A stretch of DNA of 37,207 nt from the NCBI GenBank assembly GCA_036514535.1, contig DATBWZ010000022.1:1-37207 (forward strand). The letters run 5' to 3'. How positions within the stretch are numbered: the stretch's first letter is position 1; each line of letters begins with the position of its first letter. The stretch comes from DATBWZ01 sp036514535 (lineage in GTDB: Bacteria; JAMCPX01; DATBWZ01). The notes beneath the pieces are model-generated. The model was not told the DNA's origin. It worked only from the letters and a program-made list of their open reading frames with translations, and made no database searches. This document shows, piece by piece, positions 24,441 to 32,041 of this stretch. The translations under genes were made by a program, and so were the position numbers.

Positions 24441-25077
24441 CTTCCGTAACAACGAGCGCATCCACAATATAAATATTGTTCTCCCACGGTATAAGTGGAT
24501 TCAAATCCACCTCAATTACATTTTTTTTCTTTAGAGGAACCTCTGAAAGTTTGCACAGAAGATCCAGAAGTTTTTTCATGTTGATGGCCTGTTCACCCCT
24601 GAATTCGCCAAGCAGTCTTGAATGCTTGAGTTCGTGAAGCATCTCTTCCGCGTCAACAGTACTGATGGGAGAGAGTCGGAATGTTACATCCCTTAATATT
24701 TCGGTAAATATGCCCCCCAGTCCGAACATCACGCAATAGCCGAATTGCTGATCCTTTAATATCCCTGCTATGAATTCTCTTTTTCCCGGGACAAATTTCT
24801 GAACGATGATGCCGTCAATCTTTTCTCCGCTGGAGGTCAGATCTTCATAAGCGCTTTCAACAGAGGTTTTGTCTTTGAGGTTCAGCCTTACAAGGTTTTT
24901 TTCTGTCTTGTGGGCAATGCCCTCGCCGCAGCCCTTTAGCACCACTGGAAATCCCATCTTCTCCGCCATTTTGGCGGATTCCGCTTTGCTCGTGGCAAGG
25001 AATTCCTGCGGAAACTCAATCCCGCATTCCCTCAGAAATGCCTTTGACTGATACTCTGAAAAAACCTTCCGGGCCAT
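24424..25077 (-). CDS. ADP-forming acyl-CoA synthetase, beta (ATP-grasp) subunit
   Basis: 217 aa from ATG 25077. ATP-grasp fold: SEYQSKAFLRECGIEFPQEF, then the nucleotide-binding GFPVVLKGCGEGIAHKTEKN, and the C-terminal metal and ATP site VIEVDLNPLIPW. It pairs with the alpha subunit immediately downstream (17-bp overlap). An in-frame GTG at 25104 exists but lies between the -35 and -10 of the promoter at 25084-25112, so I prefer ATG 25077. No Shine-Dalgarno with usable spacing is present. Confidence 0.88.
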   Translation of the reverse strand: MARKVFSEYQSKAFLRECGIEFPQEFLATSKAESAKMAEKMGFPVVLKGCGEGIAHKTEKNLVRLNLKDKTSVESAYEDLTSSGEKIDGIIVQKFVPGKREFIAGILKDQQFGYCVMFGLGGIFTEILRDVTFRLSPISTVDAEEMLHELKHSRLLGEFRGEQAINMKKLLDLLCKLSEVPLKKKNVIEVDLNPLIPWENNIYIVDALVVTEDEGKN

Positions 25078-25083
25078 CCTTTG

Positions 25084-25112
25084 ATTTTCACACTCTTTAT
25101 GCACCGTGTCAA
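25084..25112 (-). promoter_or_regulatory. Putative promoter of the acyl-CoA synthetase operon
   Basis: Minus strand TTGACA (25112-25107), 17 bp, GAAAAT (25089-25084). The -35 is perfect and the -10 matches 4/6. The -10 ends six bases before ATG 25077, so the transcript would be leaderless. Confidence 0.45.
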
Positions 25113-25176
25113 TTTTTTAGTGAGGAAAATTTGATTTTTGAATATGTTGTAATTTCAGTTTTTTTGCAGTAATTAT

Positions 25177-25557
25177 TTATAACGCGAAGCCCAAAAAGGC
25201 AACAGCTAATCCTATGATGGTTGAATAGATGAGAATTTTCCAGGCTTCCCGTCGATCTCTTATGCGAAATTCTTCACTATCTACATTTCCGGTCTCGCCG
25301 GCCTTTCCAAAATTAAAGAGCGCCGCAAATCCGAAATACGCGCAAAAATGCCTGTATGCTTGCAAAAATCCGACCGCAGAGATTATTCCAGGGAAAAAGA
25401 GAGTGAGTCGCCAAGGAGCCGGAGTATTATTCCAGATAAAGAATGTCCATAGTCCGAAGGTTGCAATAAGCCCAACCCAACCTACCAGTTTCCTTTTTTG
25501 GATTTCTTCCGGTCCAATATTGCAAACGCCGGGAATGTATTGATTTTGCGCACTCAT
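25177..25557 (-). CDS. Small membrane protein of unknown function
   Basis: 126 aa, not recognised as a named family. The N-terminus has a Cys/Gly motif VCNIGPEEIQKRK, followed by about four hydrophobic segments (near 25-40, 50-66, 72-85 and 106-126), with a charged loop DSEEFRIRDRREAWK before the last one. Its ATG overlaps the stop of the DoxX gene by four bases, so the two are coupled and may act together in the inner membrane. Confidence 0.75.
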   Translation of the reverse strand: MSAQNQYIPGVCNIGPEEIQKRKLVGWVGLIATFGLWTFFIWNNTPAPWRLTLFFPGIISAVGFLQAYRHFCAYFGFAALFNFGKAGETGNVDSEEFRIRDRREAWKILIYSTIIGLAVAFLGFAL

Positions 25558-25937
25558 ATAGTTCTCCTTTCATCTATACTTACAGGTCCAGATCCAAAAC
25601 CTATTATCAGAAGCAGCCCTCCCAGTATAGCCATATTCTTCATGAACATAATCATCTGAATCTGATCAGAAAACTTTGTATGAAAGATAAGGGTGGCAGG
25701 TATCAGAAATATTACCAAGGCAAGGGCTCCCAACTTTGCCTTGTATCCCAACAATACAGACAGTCCGCCAGCAACTTCCAAAATGATAGCGCAGACCATA
25801 AAGAAGGCTGTCAGAGGCATGCCATATGCTGACATGAACTGTTGAGTGCCAGCAGCGTTAGCTATCTTTCCGAATCCGGACATCAGAAAGATTATGGACA
25901 GCAGTATTCTGCCGAAAAGTGGAATGAATTTTTGCAT
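25554..25937 (-). CDS. DoxX family membrane protein
   Basis: 127 aa with four predicted transmembrane helices. DoxX features are GRILLSIIFLMSGFGKI near the start, the central ILEVAGGLSVLLGYKAKLGA, and MFMKNMAILGGLLLI near the end. The family includes quinone-linked oxidoreductase subunits, but many members are uncharacterised. A strong GGGAGGT precedes ATG 25937. First gene of a two-gene operon with the small membrane protein. Confidence 0.88.
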   Translation of the reverse strand: MQKFIPLFGRILLSIIFLMSGFGKIANAAGTQQFMSAYGMPLTAFFMVCAIILEVAGGLSVLLGYKAKLGALALVIFLIPATLIFHTKFSDQIQMIMFMKNMAILGGLLLIIGFGSGPVSIDERRTI

Positions 25938-26003
25938 TGTAATTACCTCCCCAATTTAGTTGAAATTAGTAAGGACTTGCACCCCTTCATTTCCTAATTA
26001 AAT

Positions 26004-26033
26004 ATTATATTATTTTCTATGCGCCAAAGTCAA
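26004..26033 (-). promoter_or_regulatory. Promoter of the DoxX operon
   Basis: Minus strand TTGACT (26033-26028), 18 bp, TATAAT (26009-26004). It gives a leader of about 60 nt that ends in a GGGAGGT Shine-Dalgarno before doxX. Confidence 0.65.
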
Positions 26034-26243
26034 GTGCCAGGTTCATATTATCACAACATTTCATAGGACGAAGCATGGAGTGGACACTATTTGGGCATCA
26101 ATTGTAGTGCACCCCTTGGACTGCAGACTTTTTAAGCGGGATTTAGGCGGTTGAGTGATAGAATATTTACAGGAGGTGCAGGGAGTAGGTTTACACCGGA
26201 AGTAGATTCTCAAGAATAACCCGCGGAGGGGTTTCTGGAGAGG

Positions 26244-26272
26244 GAGATTGCTTCGCTGACGCTCGCGATGAC
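26244..26272. repeat. REP-like dispersed repeat fragment
   Basis: The segment GAGATTGCTTCGCTGACGC continuing to GATGAC resembles the short GC-richer element (GAGATTGCTTCGC ... CGCAATGAC) found scattered in many bacterial genomes. It stands out by base composition from the AT-rich surroundings. Only one copy is present here, so the call rests on general knowledge of the motif. Confidence 0.45.
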
Positions 26273-26310
26273 ATGTTCTTACTGAGGATTTACAAGTTAT
26301 CTACAGAAAT

Positions 26311-26598
26311 TCAGGCTGAAATTTTTTGTGTTTTAGCAAATAGACAATCTATATCTATCACAATTCTGGCTATCTCAACAATATTTGAGTTTTTATAAAT
26401 TTGACCTGAGCGTGGGTGAGGAAGAGGATACCCGTTGAGAATCATTTCAGATATGTGGTCTTCAACCGCCTTAAGGATTCTTCTTTTAACCTCCCTGAGT
26501 GATGAGCCTGTGGCTACACATCCCGTCAGGTCAGGCAAATATGCTCCATATGCTCTACCTTCTTTTTCAATTACAATTTTATAATGAAGTATCTTCAT
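26311..26598 (-). CDS. hicB: HicB-family antitoxin
   Basis: 95 aa. The partial RNase H fold typical of HicB is visible in YKIVIEKEGRAYGAYLPDLT followed by GCVATGSSLREVKRRILKAV and DHISEMILNGYPLPHP. HicB neutralises HicA and usually represses the operon. No obvious helix-turn-helix or ribbon-helix-helix domain follows the core, so DNA binding is uncertain. Its ATG shares one base with the hicA stop. Confidence 0.88.
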   Translation of the reverse strand: MKILHYKIVIEKEGRAYGAYLPDLTGCVATGSSLREVKRRILKAVEDHISEMILNGYPLPHPRSGQIYKNSNIVEIARIVIDIDCLFAKTQKISA

Positions 26599-26789
26599 TA
26601 TTTTTTCTTTAATTCCGCTTGTCTAAAAATAGATGACAGCGTCCCTTTTGGTATATCATCTCCAGGATGACCTGCAATTGTTACTATCACTTTTTTCTGT
26701 GGATGATGATATTGTCTATGACTTCCTCTTTGTCTCACTAAAAACCATCCATCTTCTTTAAGAATTCTGATAACATCTCTCACCTTCAA
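26598..26789 (-). CDS. hicA: HicA-family mRNA interferase toxin
   Basis: 63 aa, dsRBD-like toxin that cleaves mRNA. The catalytic histidine is H24 in RGSHRQY, followed by HHPQKKVIVTIAGHPGDDIP and GTLSSIFRQAEL. The start TTG 26789 gives the family N-terminus KVRDVIRILKEDGWFLV; AAAGGAGAT lies 11 bases upstream. hicA-hicB order with a one-base overlap is standard. Confidence 0.9.
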   Translation of the reverse strand: MKVRDVIRILKEDGWFLVRQRGSHRQYHHPQKKVIVTIAGHPGDDIPKGTLSSIFRQAELKKK

Positions 26790-26817
26790 ACAATTTTTTT
26801 ATCTCCTTTAATCTTTT

Positions 26818-26850
26818 TATAATTATATGAGTTATTTAATCCAAAGTCAA
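26818..26850 (-). promoter_or_regulatory. hicAB promoter with palindrome over the -10
   Basis: Minus strand TTGACT (26850-26845), 17 bp, TATAAT (26827-26822). The -10 lies within the perfect palindrome TATAATTATA (26818-26827), a possible operator for autoregulation. The palindrome could also be chance in AT-rich DNA. Confidence 0.6.
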
Positions 26851-26930
26851 TTATAAATTCATCCGATTATTGTTAATTGAATTTTTATTTGTCCTTATGA
26901 AAATTCATGCTAAAATTAAACTTATTCAGC

Positions 26931-27002
26931 GGCGGCGTAGCCAAGTGGCAAGGCGACGGTCTGCAAAACCGTTATTCAGCGGTTCAAATCCGCTCGCCGC
27001 CT
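26931..27002 (+). tRNA. tRNA-Cys (anticodon GCA)
   Basis: Acceptor GGCGGCG (26931-26937) pairs with CGCCGCC (26995-27001), with discriminator T27002. The anticodon stem ACGGT/ACCGT encloses loop CTGCAAA, anticodon GCA at 26963-26965. The T loop is TTCAAAT. CCA is not encoded. A run of five T follows and may help termination. A small hairpin TTTAGC-TCA-GCTAAA lies at 27036-27050. Confidence 0.96.
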
Positions 27003-27091
27003 TTTTCAGCAATTGTTTCTTTCATAAGATAATAATTTAGCTCAGCTAAACCATAACGCTGAATAACGGGGGAGCGGGGAGCAGTGAAAAA

Positions 27092-27120
27092 TTGTATGTC
27101 TGTTTGACTTCATGTATAAT
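27092..27120 (+). promoter_or_regulatory. Putative promoter of the prepilin peptidase gene
   Basis: TTGTAT (27092-27097), 17 bp, TATAAT (27115-27120). The -10 is perfect and the -35 weak (3/6). The -10 ends six bases before ATG 27127, so +1 would fall on the start codon. Confidence 0.4.
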
Positions 27121-27126
27121 CAGAGC

Positions 27127-27903
27127 ATGAATTTTTTTGGGGATATTGTCCCGTTTGTATTCGGTTCCATAATCGGCAGTTTTCTGAATGTCTGCATTTT
27201 CAGAATTCCGGAAGAAAAATCCATTGTCAGTCCGGGTTCCCATTGCCCCGAATGCGGGCGCCATATTGCCTGGTATGATAATATCCCGATCCTGAGTTAT
27301 TTTATTCTTGCCGGTAAATGCAGGCAATGCAAAAAGCCGATTCCGGTTCAGTATCCTCTGGTGGAAGGGTTGACCGCAGTTCTTGCATTTTTCCTTGCAA
27401 AGCGTTTTGGTTTTACCGCGGAATTTCTGGTATTTTTTGTATTTACATGCAGTTTGATAGTTGTCTCCTTCATTGACCTCAGGCATTTCATAATTCCGGA
27501 TCTGATTTCCATCCCGGGGATTTTTGCCGGAATCCTTGCCTCATGGTTTCTCACTGACACCGGGTTGAAAAACTCGCTGTTGGGTTTTGCCCTTGGTTTT
27601 GTCTTTCTGTTTGTTGTTGCCGAAGGCTACAGGCTTGTTACCGGAAGAGAGGGCATGGGGGGCGGGGATGTTAAACTTATAGGAATGATCGGCGCCTTTA
27701 CAGGCTGGCAGGGTGTGCTGTTTACCATATTTGGCGGTTCTTTGACGGGAATAATTGTGGGAAGCATTGCTTTACTTATTTCCGGCAAGGATTCCAAAAC
27801 CCCTATCCCCTTCGGACCATTTCTGTCGTTGTCATCTGTTGTCTATGTATTGATAGGGAATTATTATATGCAGAATATTCTTTTCCATATGAACTTCCAG
27901 TGA
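27127..27903 (+). CDS. pilD: Prepilin peptidase / N-methyltransferase
   Basis: 258 aa from ATG 27127. Inner-membrane aspartyl protease that cleaves and methylates type IV prepilins or pseudopilins. The start GSIIGSFLNVCIFRIPEEKS is typical. The cytoplasmic zinc loop has C40-x-x-C43 and C65-x-x-C68, linked to the methyltransferase activity. Protease aspartates are in IDLRHFIIPD (D117) and GGGDVKL (D181). I prefer ATG 27127 because ATG 27112 would lie within the -10 region. No pilin genes are in the window. Confidence 0.93.
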   Translation: MNFFGDIVPFVFGSIIGSFLNVCIFRIPEEKSIVSPGSHCPECGRHIAWYDNIPILSYFILAGKCRQCKKPIPVQYPLVEGLTAVLAFFLAKRFGFTAEFLVFFVFTCSLIVVSFIDLRHFIIPDLISIPGIFAGILASWFLTDTGLKNSLLGFALGFVFLFVVAEGYRLVTGREGMGGGDVKLIGMIGAFTGWQGVLFTIFGGSLTGIIVGSIALLISGKDSKTPIPFGPFLSLSSVVYVLIGNYYMQNILFHMNFQ

Positions 27904-27908
27904 GGCAT

Positions 27909-29369
27909 ATGGCAGTGAATCTAAGAAAGAATTTTAGCCTTACAAGCGAGATCATGATCAGCCTGGGATTGCTGATGGTGGTTGCTGTTGCCCTGATCGG
28001 CATAATTTCCCTTGGGGTGTTTGATGCTATGGTTAAGAAAGGATTGCCGTCCACCGCTGATTTTATGGCTAAAACAATTATGAATTCCTTGAACCGCGCT
28101 GTTGCAAAGGAAAATTTTTCGCTTGCTGCGGTAATTCTGGATGCAGGATATTATATAAACATAAGGGATATAGCTATCGTGGATCAGAATTTGAGAAACA
28201 TAGCCGGGAAATATGACATAATGAATGAATCAGAAAAACAAAAGGCTAAGGATGCTCTTGAAAGCAAAAGTTTAATAAAGTATGAAACTGGAAAAGAATT
28301 CTATTATTACCTGCCGGTTGTCAAAGAGAATGCACCGCTTGGTGTTGTAAGATTGAAGATATTGACAGATCCAGCCACCCGGCAGCAGGAGTTATACAAG
28401 AAATTGCTTATTATGTATATCCTTCTGGATTCAGGCATTATACTTATTTTCGGTGTCTATCTCCTGAGAAGAAGGATCGTGAAACCGCTTCAATCTCTGA
28501 TCGCTTATACCGGAAGAATAGCCGAGGGCAATTATTCTGAAAGAATAGCCCCATCAGGCGGGCAGGAAGTTGCCGACCTTGCTGCTTCATTCAATGTTAT
28601 GGCAGAGAGCCTGAGCAGGAAGGAGAAGCAGCTCAATGAAAAAATTGAGGAACTTGAAAGAGCAAACAGGGATCTGTCCGCTGCACGCCAGGAGATCATC
28701 CAGGCAGAAAAACTTGCCACTGTTGGCAGTATGGCATCAGGAATAGCCCATGAACTCGGAAATCCAATCAGTTCCATTGCCGGATATCTTGAACTCCTTG
28801 GTAAAAAAAATTACGGAGAAAAGGAGACGGACTATATTGAACGGATGAAAAAAGATCTGCTCCGGATGGACGGAATAATAAGGGAGATGCTTGATTTTGC
28901 GAGACCTAAAAAACCGTCATTTCGCAGAATAAGTATTTCGGAATCAATAGAACAGACAATAGGTATAGTTAAACCACAGCAGGGGTTTGATCGCATTAAA
29001 ATAGAAAAAATTCAGGAGACAGACAATGATGACATTCTTGGCGATATGAGTCAGTTGAAGCAGGTCTGGATCAATCTGTTTATAAATTCCCGCGATGCTA
29101 TGCCTGACGGCGGGACCATTCTAATCAGAATCAGGGATGATATGTCGCCGAATCGTGTAAGGGTGGAGTTTTCCGATACAGGATTTGGGATTAAGCCGGA
29201 GGATATTGGAAAGATTTTTGAACCCTTTTTCTCTACAAAGGGTATAGGGAAAGGCACCGGGCTTGGGTTAACCGTGGTGCAAAGGATTGTTTTTTCTATG
29301 AATGGAAAGATCGCCGTTGATAGTGTCCCTGGGAATGGAGCGAAATTTAATTTGTCGTTTCCACGCTAA
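27909..29369 (+). CDS. Membrane sensor histidine kinase (NtrB/PilS-like)
   Basis: 486 aa from ATG 27909 (GTG 27900 is an alternative overlapping pilD). TM1 at about 16-38, an extracytoplasmic sensor of about 125 residues, TM2 at about 167-185, then HAMP (KPLQSLIAYTGRIAEGNYSE), a coiled coil, the HisKA H-box AHELGNPISSIAGY with H281, and HATPase boxes WINLFINSRDAMPDGG, FSDTGFGI and GKGTGLGL. The kinase domain is NtrB-like. No response regulator is adjacent. It follows pilD with no real gap, so it is probably co-expressed. Confidence 0.92.
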   Translation: MAVNLRKNFSLTSEIMISLGLLMVVAVALIGIISLGVFDAMVKKGLPSTADFMAKTIMNSLNRAVAKENFSLAAVILDAGYYINIRDIAIVDQNLRNIAGKYDIMNESEKQKAKDALESKSLIKYETGKEFYYYLPVVKENAPLGVVRLKILTDPATRQQELYKKLLIMYILLDSGIILIFGVYLLRRRIVKPLQSLIAYTGRIAEGNYSERIAPSGGQEVADLAASFNVMAESLSRKEKQLNEKIEELERANRDLSAARQEIIQAEKLATVGSMASGIAHELGNPISSIAGYLELLGKKNYGEKETDYIERMKKDLLRMDGIIREMLDFARPKKPSFRRISISESIEQTIGIVKPQQGFDRIKIEKIQETDNDDILGDMSQLKQVWINLFINSRDAMPDGGTILIRIRDDMSPNRVRVEFSDTGFGIKPEDIGKIFEPFFSTKGIGKGTGLGLTVVQRIVFSMNGKIAVDSVPGNGAKFNLSFPR

Positions 29370-29447
29370 TTTGGGTCAATTCGGTAATAAATTCTCCATT
29401 GACATTGCATTTTCATAGTGATATAAGGTTAAGATGAGGTGCAACTT

Positions 29448-29744
29448 ATGGCGATAATTGAAGTCAGCATTGTTCCTGTTGGGACAAAAGATCCAGGTAT
29501 AAGCAATTTTGTTGCAGAGGCAGTGAAGACATTCAAAAATTCCGGTGTTAAATTTGAGCTTACATCCATGGGAACAATACTTGAAGGGGAGATTTCGCAG
29601 CTGCTGTCAATAATACATAAAGCACATGAGTCTTGTTTTAAAACCGGAGCAAAAAGGGTATTAACCAATATAAAAATAGATGACCGCAGGGATAGAGCGC
29701 AAACAGGCGAGGAAAAAATACGTACAGTTCTGAAAAAATTATAA
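29448..29744 (+). CDS. MTH1187/YkoF-type thiamine-binding protein (DUF77)
   Basis: 98 aa from ATG 29448, with AGGTG six bases upstream. The family signatures are AIIEVSIVPVGTKDPGISNF and FELTSMGTILEGEISQLLSI, followed by RVLTNIKIDDRRD. Members form tetramers and bind thiamine or related ligands, but the physiological role is unclear. It lies 15 bases before the acyl-CoA dehydrogenase gene and is probably cotranscribed. Confidence 0.88.
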   Translation: MAIIEVSIVPVGTKDPGISNFVAEAVKTFKNSGVKFELTSMGTILEGEISQLLSIIHKAHESCFKTGAKRVLTNIKIDDRRDRAQTGEEKIRTVLKKL

Positions 29745-29759
29745 AAACTGGAGGCGGGT

Positions 29760-30950
29760 ATGAATTTTGAATTAACAGACGAACATGTGCAGATCAAAAC
29801 TACCATCAGGAATATCTTAAAGAAGTTTGAACCTAAGAAAGCGGAACTCATGCAGAAAGTGCTGAAGGATCGCATATTCCCCTACGAGGTGTGGGACGCT
29901 ATTGCTGAAGCAGGCATATTCGGGTGCGTAGTCCCTGAAAAATACGGCGGTTCGGGGATCGGACTCCTTCCATATGCTATCGCTATAGAAGAGATGGGGT
30001 CCATCGGCTTCGGAAACGCCCTGATGATACTTACAGCAATGGATGCACTCTGCATACTGAGGAATGCTAATGAGGATGTCAAAAAACGGTTCCTACCAAA
30101 TATTGCAACAGGTAAGCATAAGTTCTGCTTTGCCATCACAGAAGCAGACTCAGGTTCAAATACATTCAGGATCAAAACCCTCGCAAAAAAAGACGGCAAT
30201 AAGTATATTGTAAACGGGTCAAAAACATTCATAACCGGTGTGGATGTGGCTGATTATATGCTCCTCGTGGTAAGGACAAAATCCTATGAGCAGGTCGTAA
30301 AAGAAGGTATGCCAAAGGCCTTTGGACTCAGTTTGCTGATAGTTGATACAAAATCAAAGGGAATAACCCTCCATACTCTGCCCACAAGGGGAATTGAGGG
30401 CATGAATCAGTTCACCATATTTTTTGACAATGTGGAGGTGCCAAAAGAAAATCTTGTAGGGGAAGAGGATGCCGGTTCAATGGCGCTCTTCAAGGCATTA
30501 AATCCTGAAAGAATACTTGCCGCCGCCACGGTAGTAGGCGTCAGCCAATTTTGTTTAAACAAGGCCGTGGCGTTTGCCAATGTAAGGCATGTATTCAAGG
30601 ATGTCCCGATCGGACAGTACCAGGCGATCCAACACCCGCTTGCGGAGGTTAAAATTTATCAGGAAGCGGTGAGACTGTTGTATAGCAAGGCCGCCTGGGC
30701 ATTTGACAAGGAACAAAATCCAGGCGAAGTGGGAATGTACGCAAACATGGCAAAGTATCTGGGGGCAGAACTCGGCATAATGGCTGTGGACAGGACAATA
30801 GAAACACTCGGAGGCAACGGGTTCAGCGAAGAATACGAGATCGTCTATCTCTGGGAGGCAATGAGGCTATTGAAAACAGCGCCCATATCCAAAGAGATGA
30901 TACTAAACTATATCAGCGAACATATGCTTGGATTGCCAAGGTCGTACTGA
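29760..30950 (+). CDS. Acyl-CoA dehydrogenase
   Basis: 396-aa FAD enzyme that forms trans-2-enoyl-CoA from acyl-CoA and passes electrons to ETF. Family features are VVPEKYGGSGIGLLPYAIAI, FAITEADSGSNTFRIKTLAK, the beta-domain GSKTFITGVDVADYMLLVV, and the C-terminal ETLGGNGFSEEYEIVYLWEA. GGAGGCGGG precedes the ATG. No ETF or other beta-oxidation genes are in the window; chain preference is unknown. Its third codon positions look more C/G-rich than those of neighbours. Confidence 0.94.
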   Translation: MNFELTDEHVQIKTTIRNILKKFEPKKAELMQKVLKDRIFPYEVWDAIAEAGIFGCVVPEKYGGSGIGLLPYAIAIEEMGSIGFGNALMILTAMDALCILRNANEDVKKRFLPNIATGKHKFCFAITEADSGSNTFRIKTLAKKDGNKYIVNGSKTFITGVDVADYMLLVVRTKSYEQVVKEGMPKAFGLSLLIVDTKSKGITLHTLPTRGIEGMNQFTIFFDNVEVPKENLVGEEDAGSMALFKALNPERILAAATVVGVSQFCLNKAVAFANVRHVFKDVPIGQYQAIQHPLAEVKIYQEAVRLLYSKAAWAFDKEQNPGEVGMYANMAKYLGAELGIMAVDRTIETLGGNGFSEEYEIVYLWEAMRLLKTAPISKEMILNYISEHMLGLPRSY

Positions 30951-30955
30951 AAATT

Positions 30956-30982
30956 AAAACCGGTTACGGATAAACTGGTTTT
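30956..30982 (-). terminator. Bidirectional hairpin terminator between acyl-CoA dehydrogenase and argC
   Basis: AAAACCGGTT (30956-30965) pairs with AACTGGTTTT (30973-30982), with one G-T wobble and a seven-base loop. On the minus strand the stem is followed by TTTTAATTTT, a good Rho-independent terminator for rplM-rpsI-argC. It overlaps the last argC codons. It may also work for the plus strand. Confidence 0.7.
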
Positions 30983-32004
30983 GCCTCAAGTCCTGCTGTC
31001 TCATCAATGCCCAGCATAATATTCATATTCTGGACAGCATTTCCTGAGGCGCCTTTGCCAAGATTGTCTATGGCAGAGAATATGATAATATTCTTGTGAT
31101 CTTTATTATAACTTAAAGCTATGTGGCAGTAGTTTGAGCCTTTAAGGCACGATGTATTTGGCAGGGTATTTGCCTGGAGTATCTTAACGAACTTCTCTGC
31201 GGAATAAAACTTCCGCAGTGTTTCTACTGCCCTTTCAAAATCACCATCAGAGGAAGGATTAAGGTATATGCTGCTAAGTATTCCCCTGTTAATCGGCAAA
31301 AGATGCGGAACAAAGGAAACTATTAAATTCTTCCTGGCGGCCTGCCCGAGAACTGCTTCCATTTCGGGCTGGTGCCTGTGAGCCAGCGGTTTATATGGTT
31401 TGAATCCCTCATTTACCTCTGGAAAATGCAATTCCTGATTCGGATTGCGGCCAGCACCAGTTACCCCTGACTTTGAATCCACAATTATTCTGCCCTTCAG
31501 TTTGATCTTTGAATTCCTTAACAAAGGAACGAGCGGAAGCAGCACTGAAACCGGATAACAGCCAGGATTTGCAACTAACATGGAATTTCTTATCTCATCC
31601 CTGAATAACTCTGGCAAACCATAAACCGCCTTTTTCAGAAGCTGCGGATATGGATGGGAGTGATACCATTTCTTATACACATTCTTATCCTTGAACCGGA
31701 ATGCAGCACTGAGATCAACGACCATCTTCCTATTTTTGACTATTTCCGGAACCATCTCTGCTGATTTTTCCGGAGGCAGGCAGGAAAAAACAAAATCTGC
31801 TTTTTTAATTACCATGGGATCGTCAACCGGAAGCAACGGAAAATCAAAATTATCTAAAAATGGAAAAACCTCTCTTATCTTTTTACCTGCATATTTCTCT
31901 GAAGTCAGAACGGTTATTTCAATCCCTGGATGGTTTGCAAGATACCTTATTAATTCTATTCCCGTGTATCCGGTTGCACCGAGGATAGCAACTTTAGTTT
32001 TCAT
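30964..32004 (-). CDS. argC: N-acetyl-gamma-glutamyl-phosphate reductase
   Basis: 346 aa; NADPH-dependent third step of arginine synthesis. The N-terminal Rossmann loop is GATGYTG at 9-15, and the catalytic cysteine is C149 in ANPGCYPVS. Other signatures are SGVTGAGRNPNQELHF and the late NLGKGASGNAVQNMNIMLG. It is the last gene of the rplM-rpsI-argC group, 37 bases after rpsI, with CAGGG before the ATG. No other arg genes are in the window. Confidence 0.95.
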   Translation of the reverse strand: MKTKVAILGATGYTGIELIRYLANHPGIEITVLTSEKYAGKKIREVFPFLDNFDFPLLPVDDPMVIKKADFVFSCLPPEKSAEMVPEIVKNRKMVVDLSAAFRFKDKNVYKKWYHSHPYPQLLKKAVYGLPELFRDEIRNSMLVANPGCYPVSVLLPLVPLLRNSKIKLKGRIIVDSKSGVTGAGRNPNQELHFPEVNEGFKPYKPLAHRHQPEMEAVLGQAARKNLIVSFVPHLLPINRGILSSIYLNPSSDGDFERAVETLRKFYSAEKFVKILQANTLPNTSCLKGSNYCHIALSYNKDHKNIIIFSAIDNLGKGASGNAVQNMNIMLGIDETAGLEAKPVYP

Positions 32005-32041
32005 TATAAAACCCTGAATTTTATTTTTTCTTTGGTCAGGA

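Larger units (their letters stand above)
25938..26310. other. Gene-free stretch between doxX and hicB
   Basis: 373 bp without a credible gene on either strand. It holds the DoxX promoter and leader (25938-26033) and a REP-like fragment (26244-26272). An isolated AGGAGGTG near 26171 is followed only by a ten-codon frame. The remainder shows no clear structure. Confidence 0.6.
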
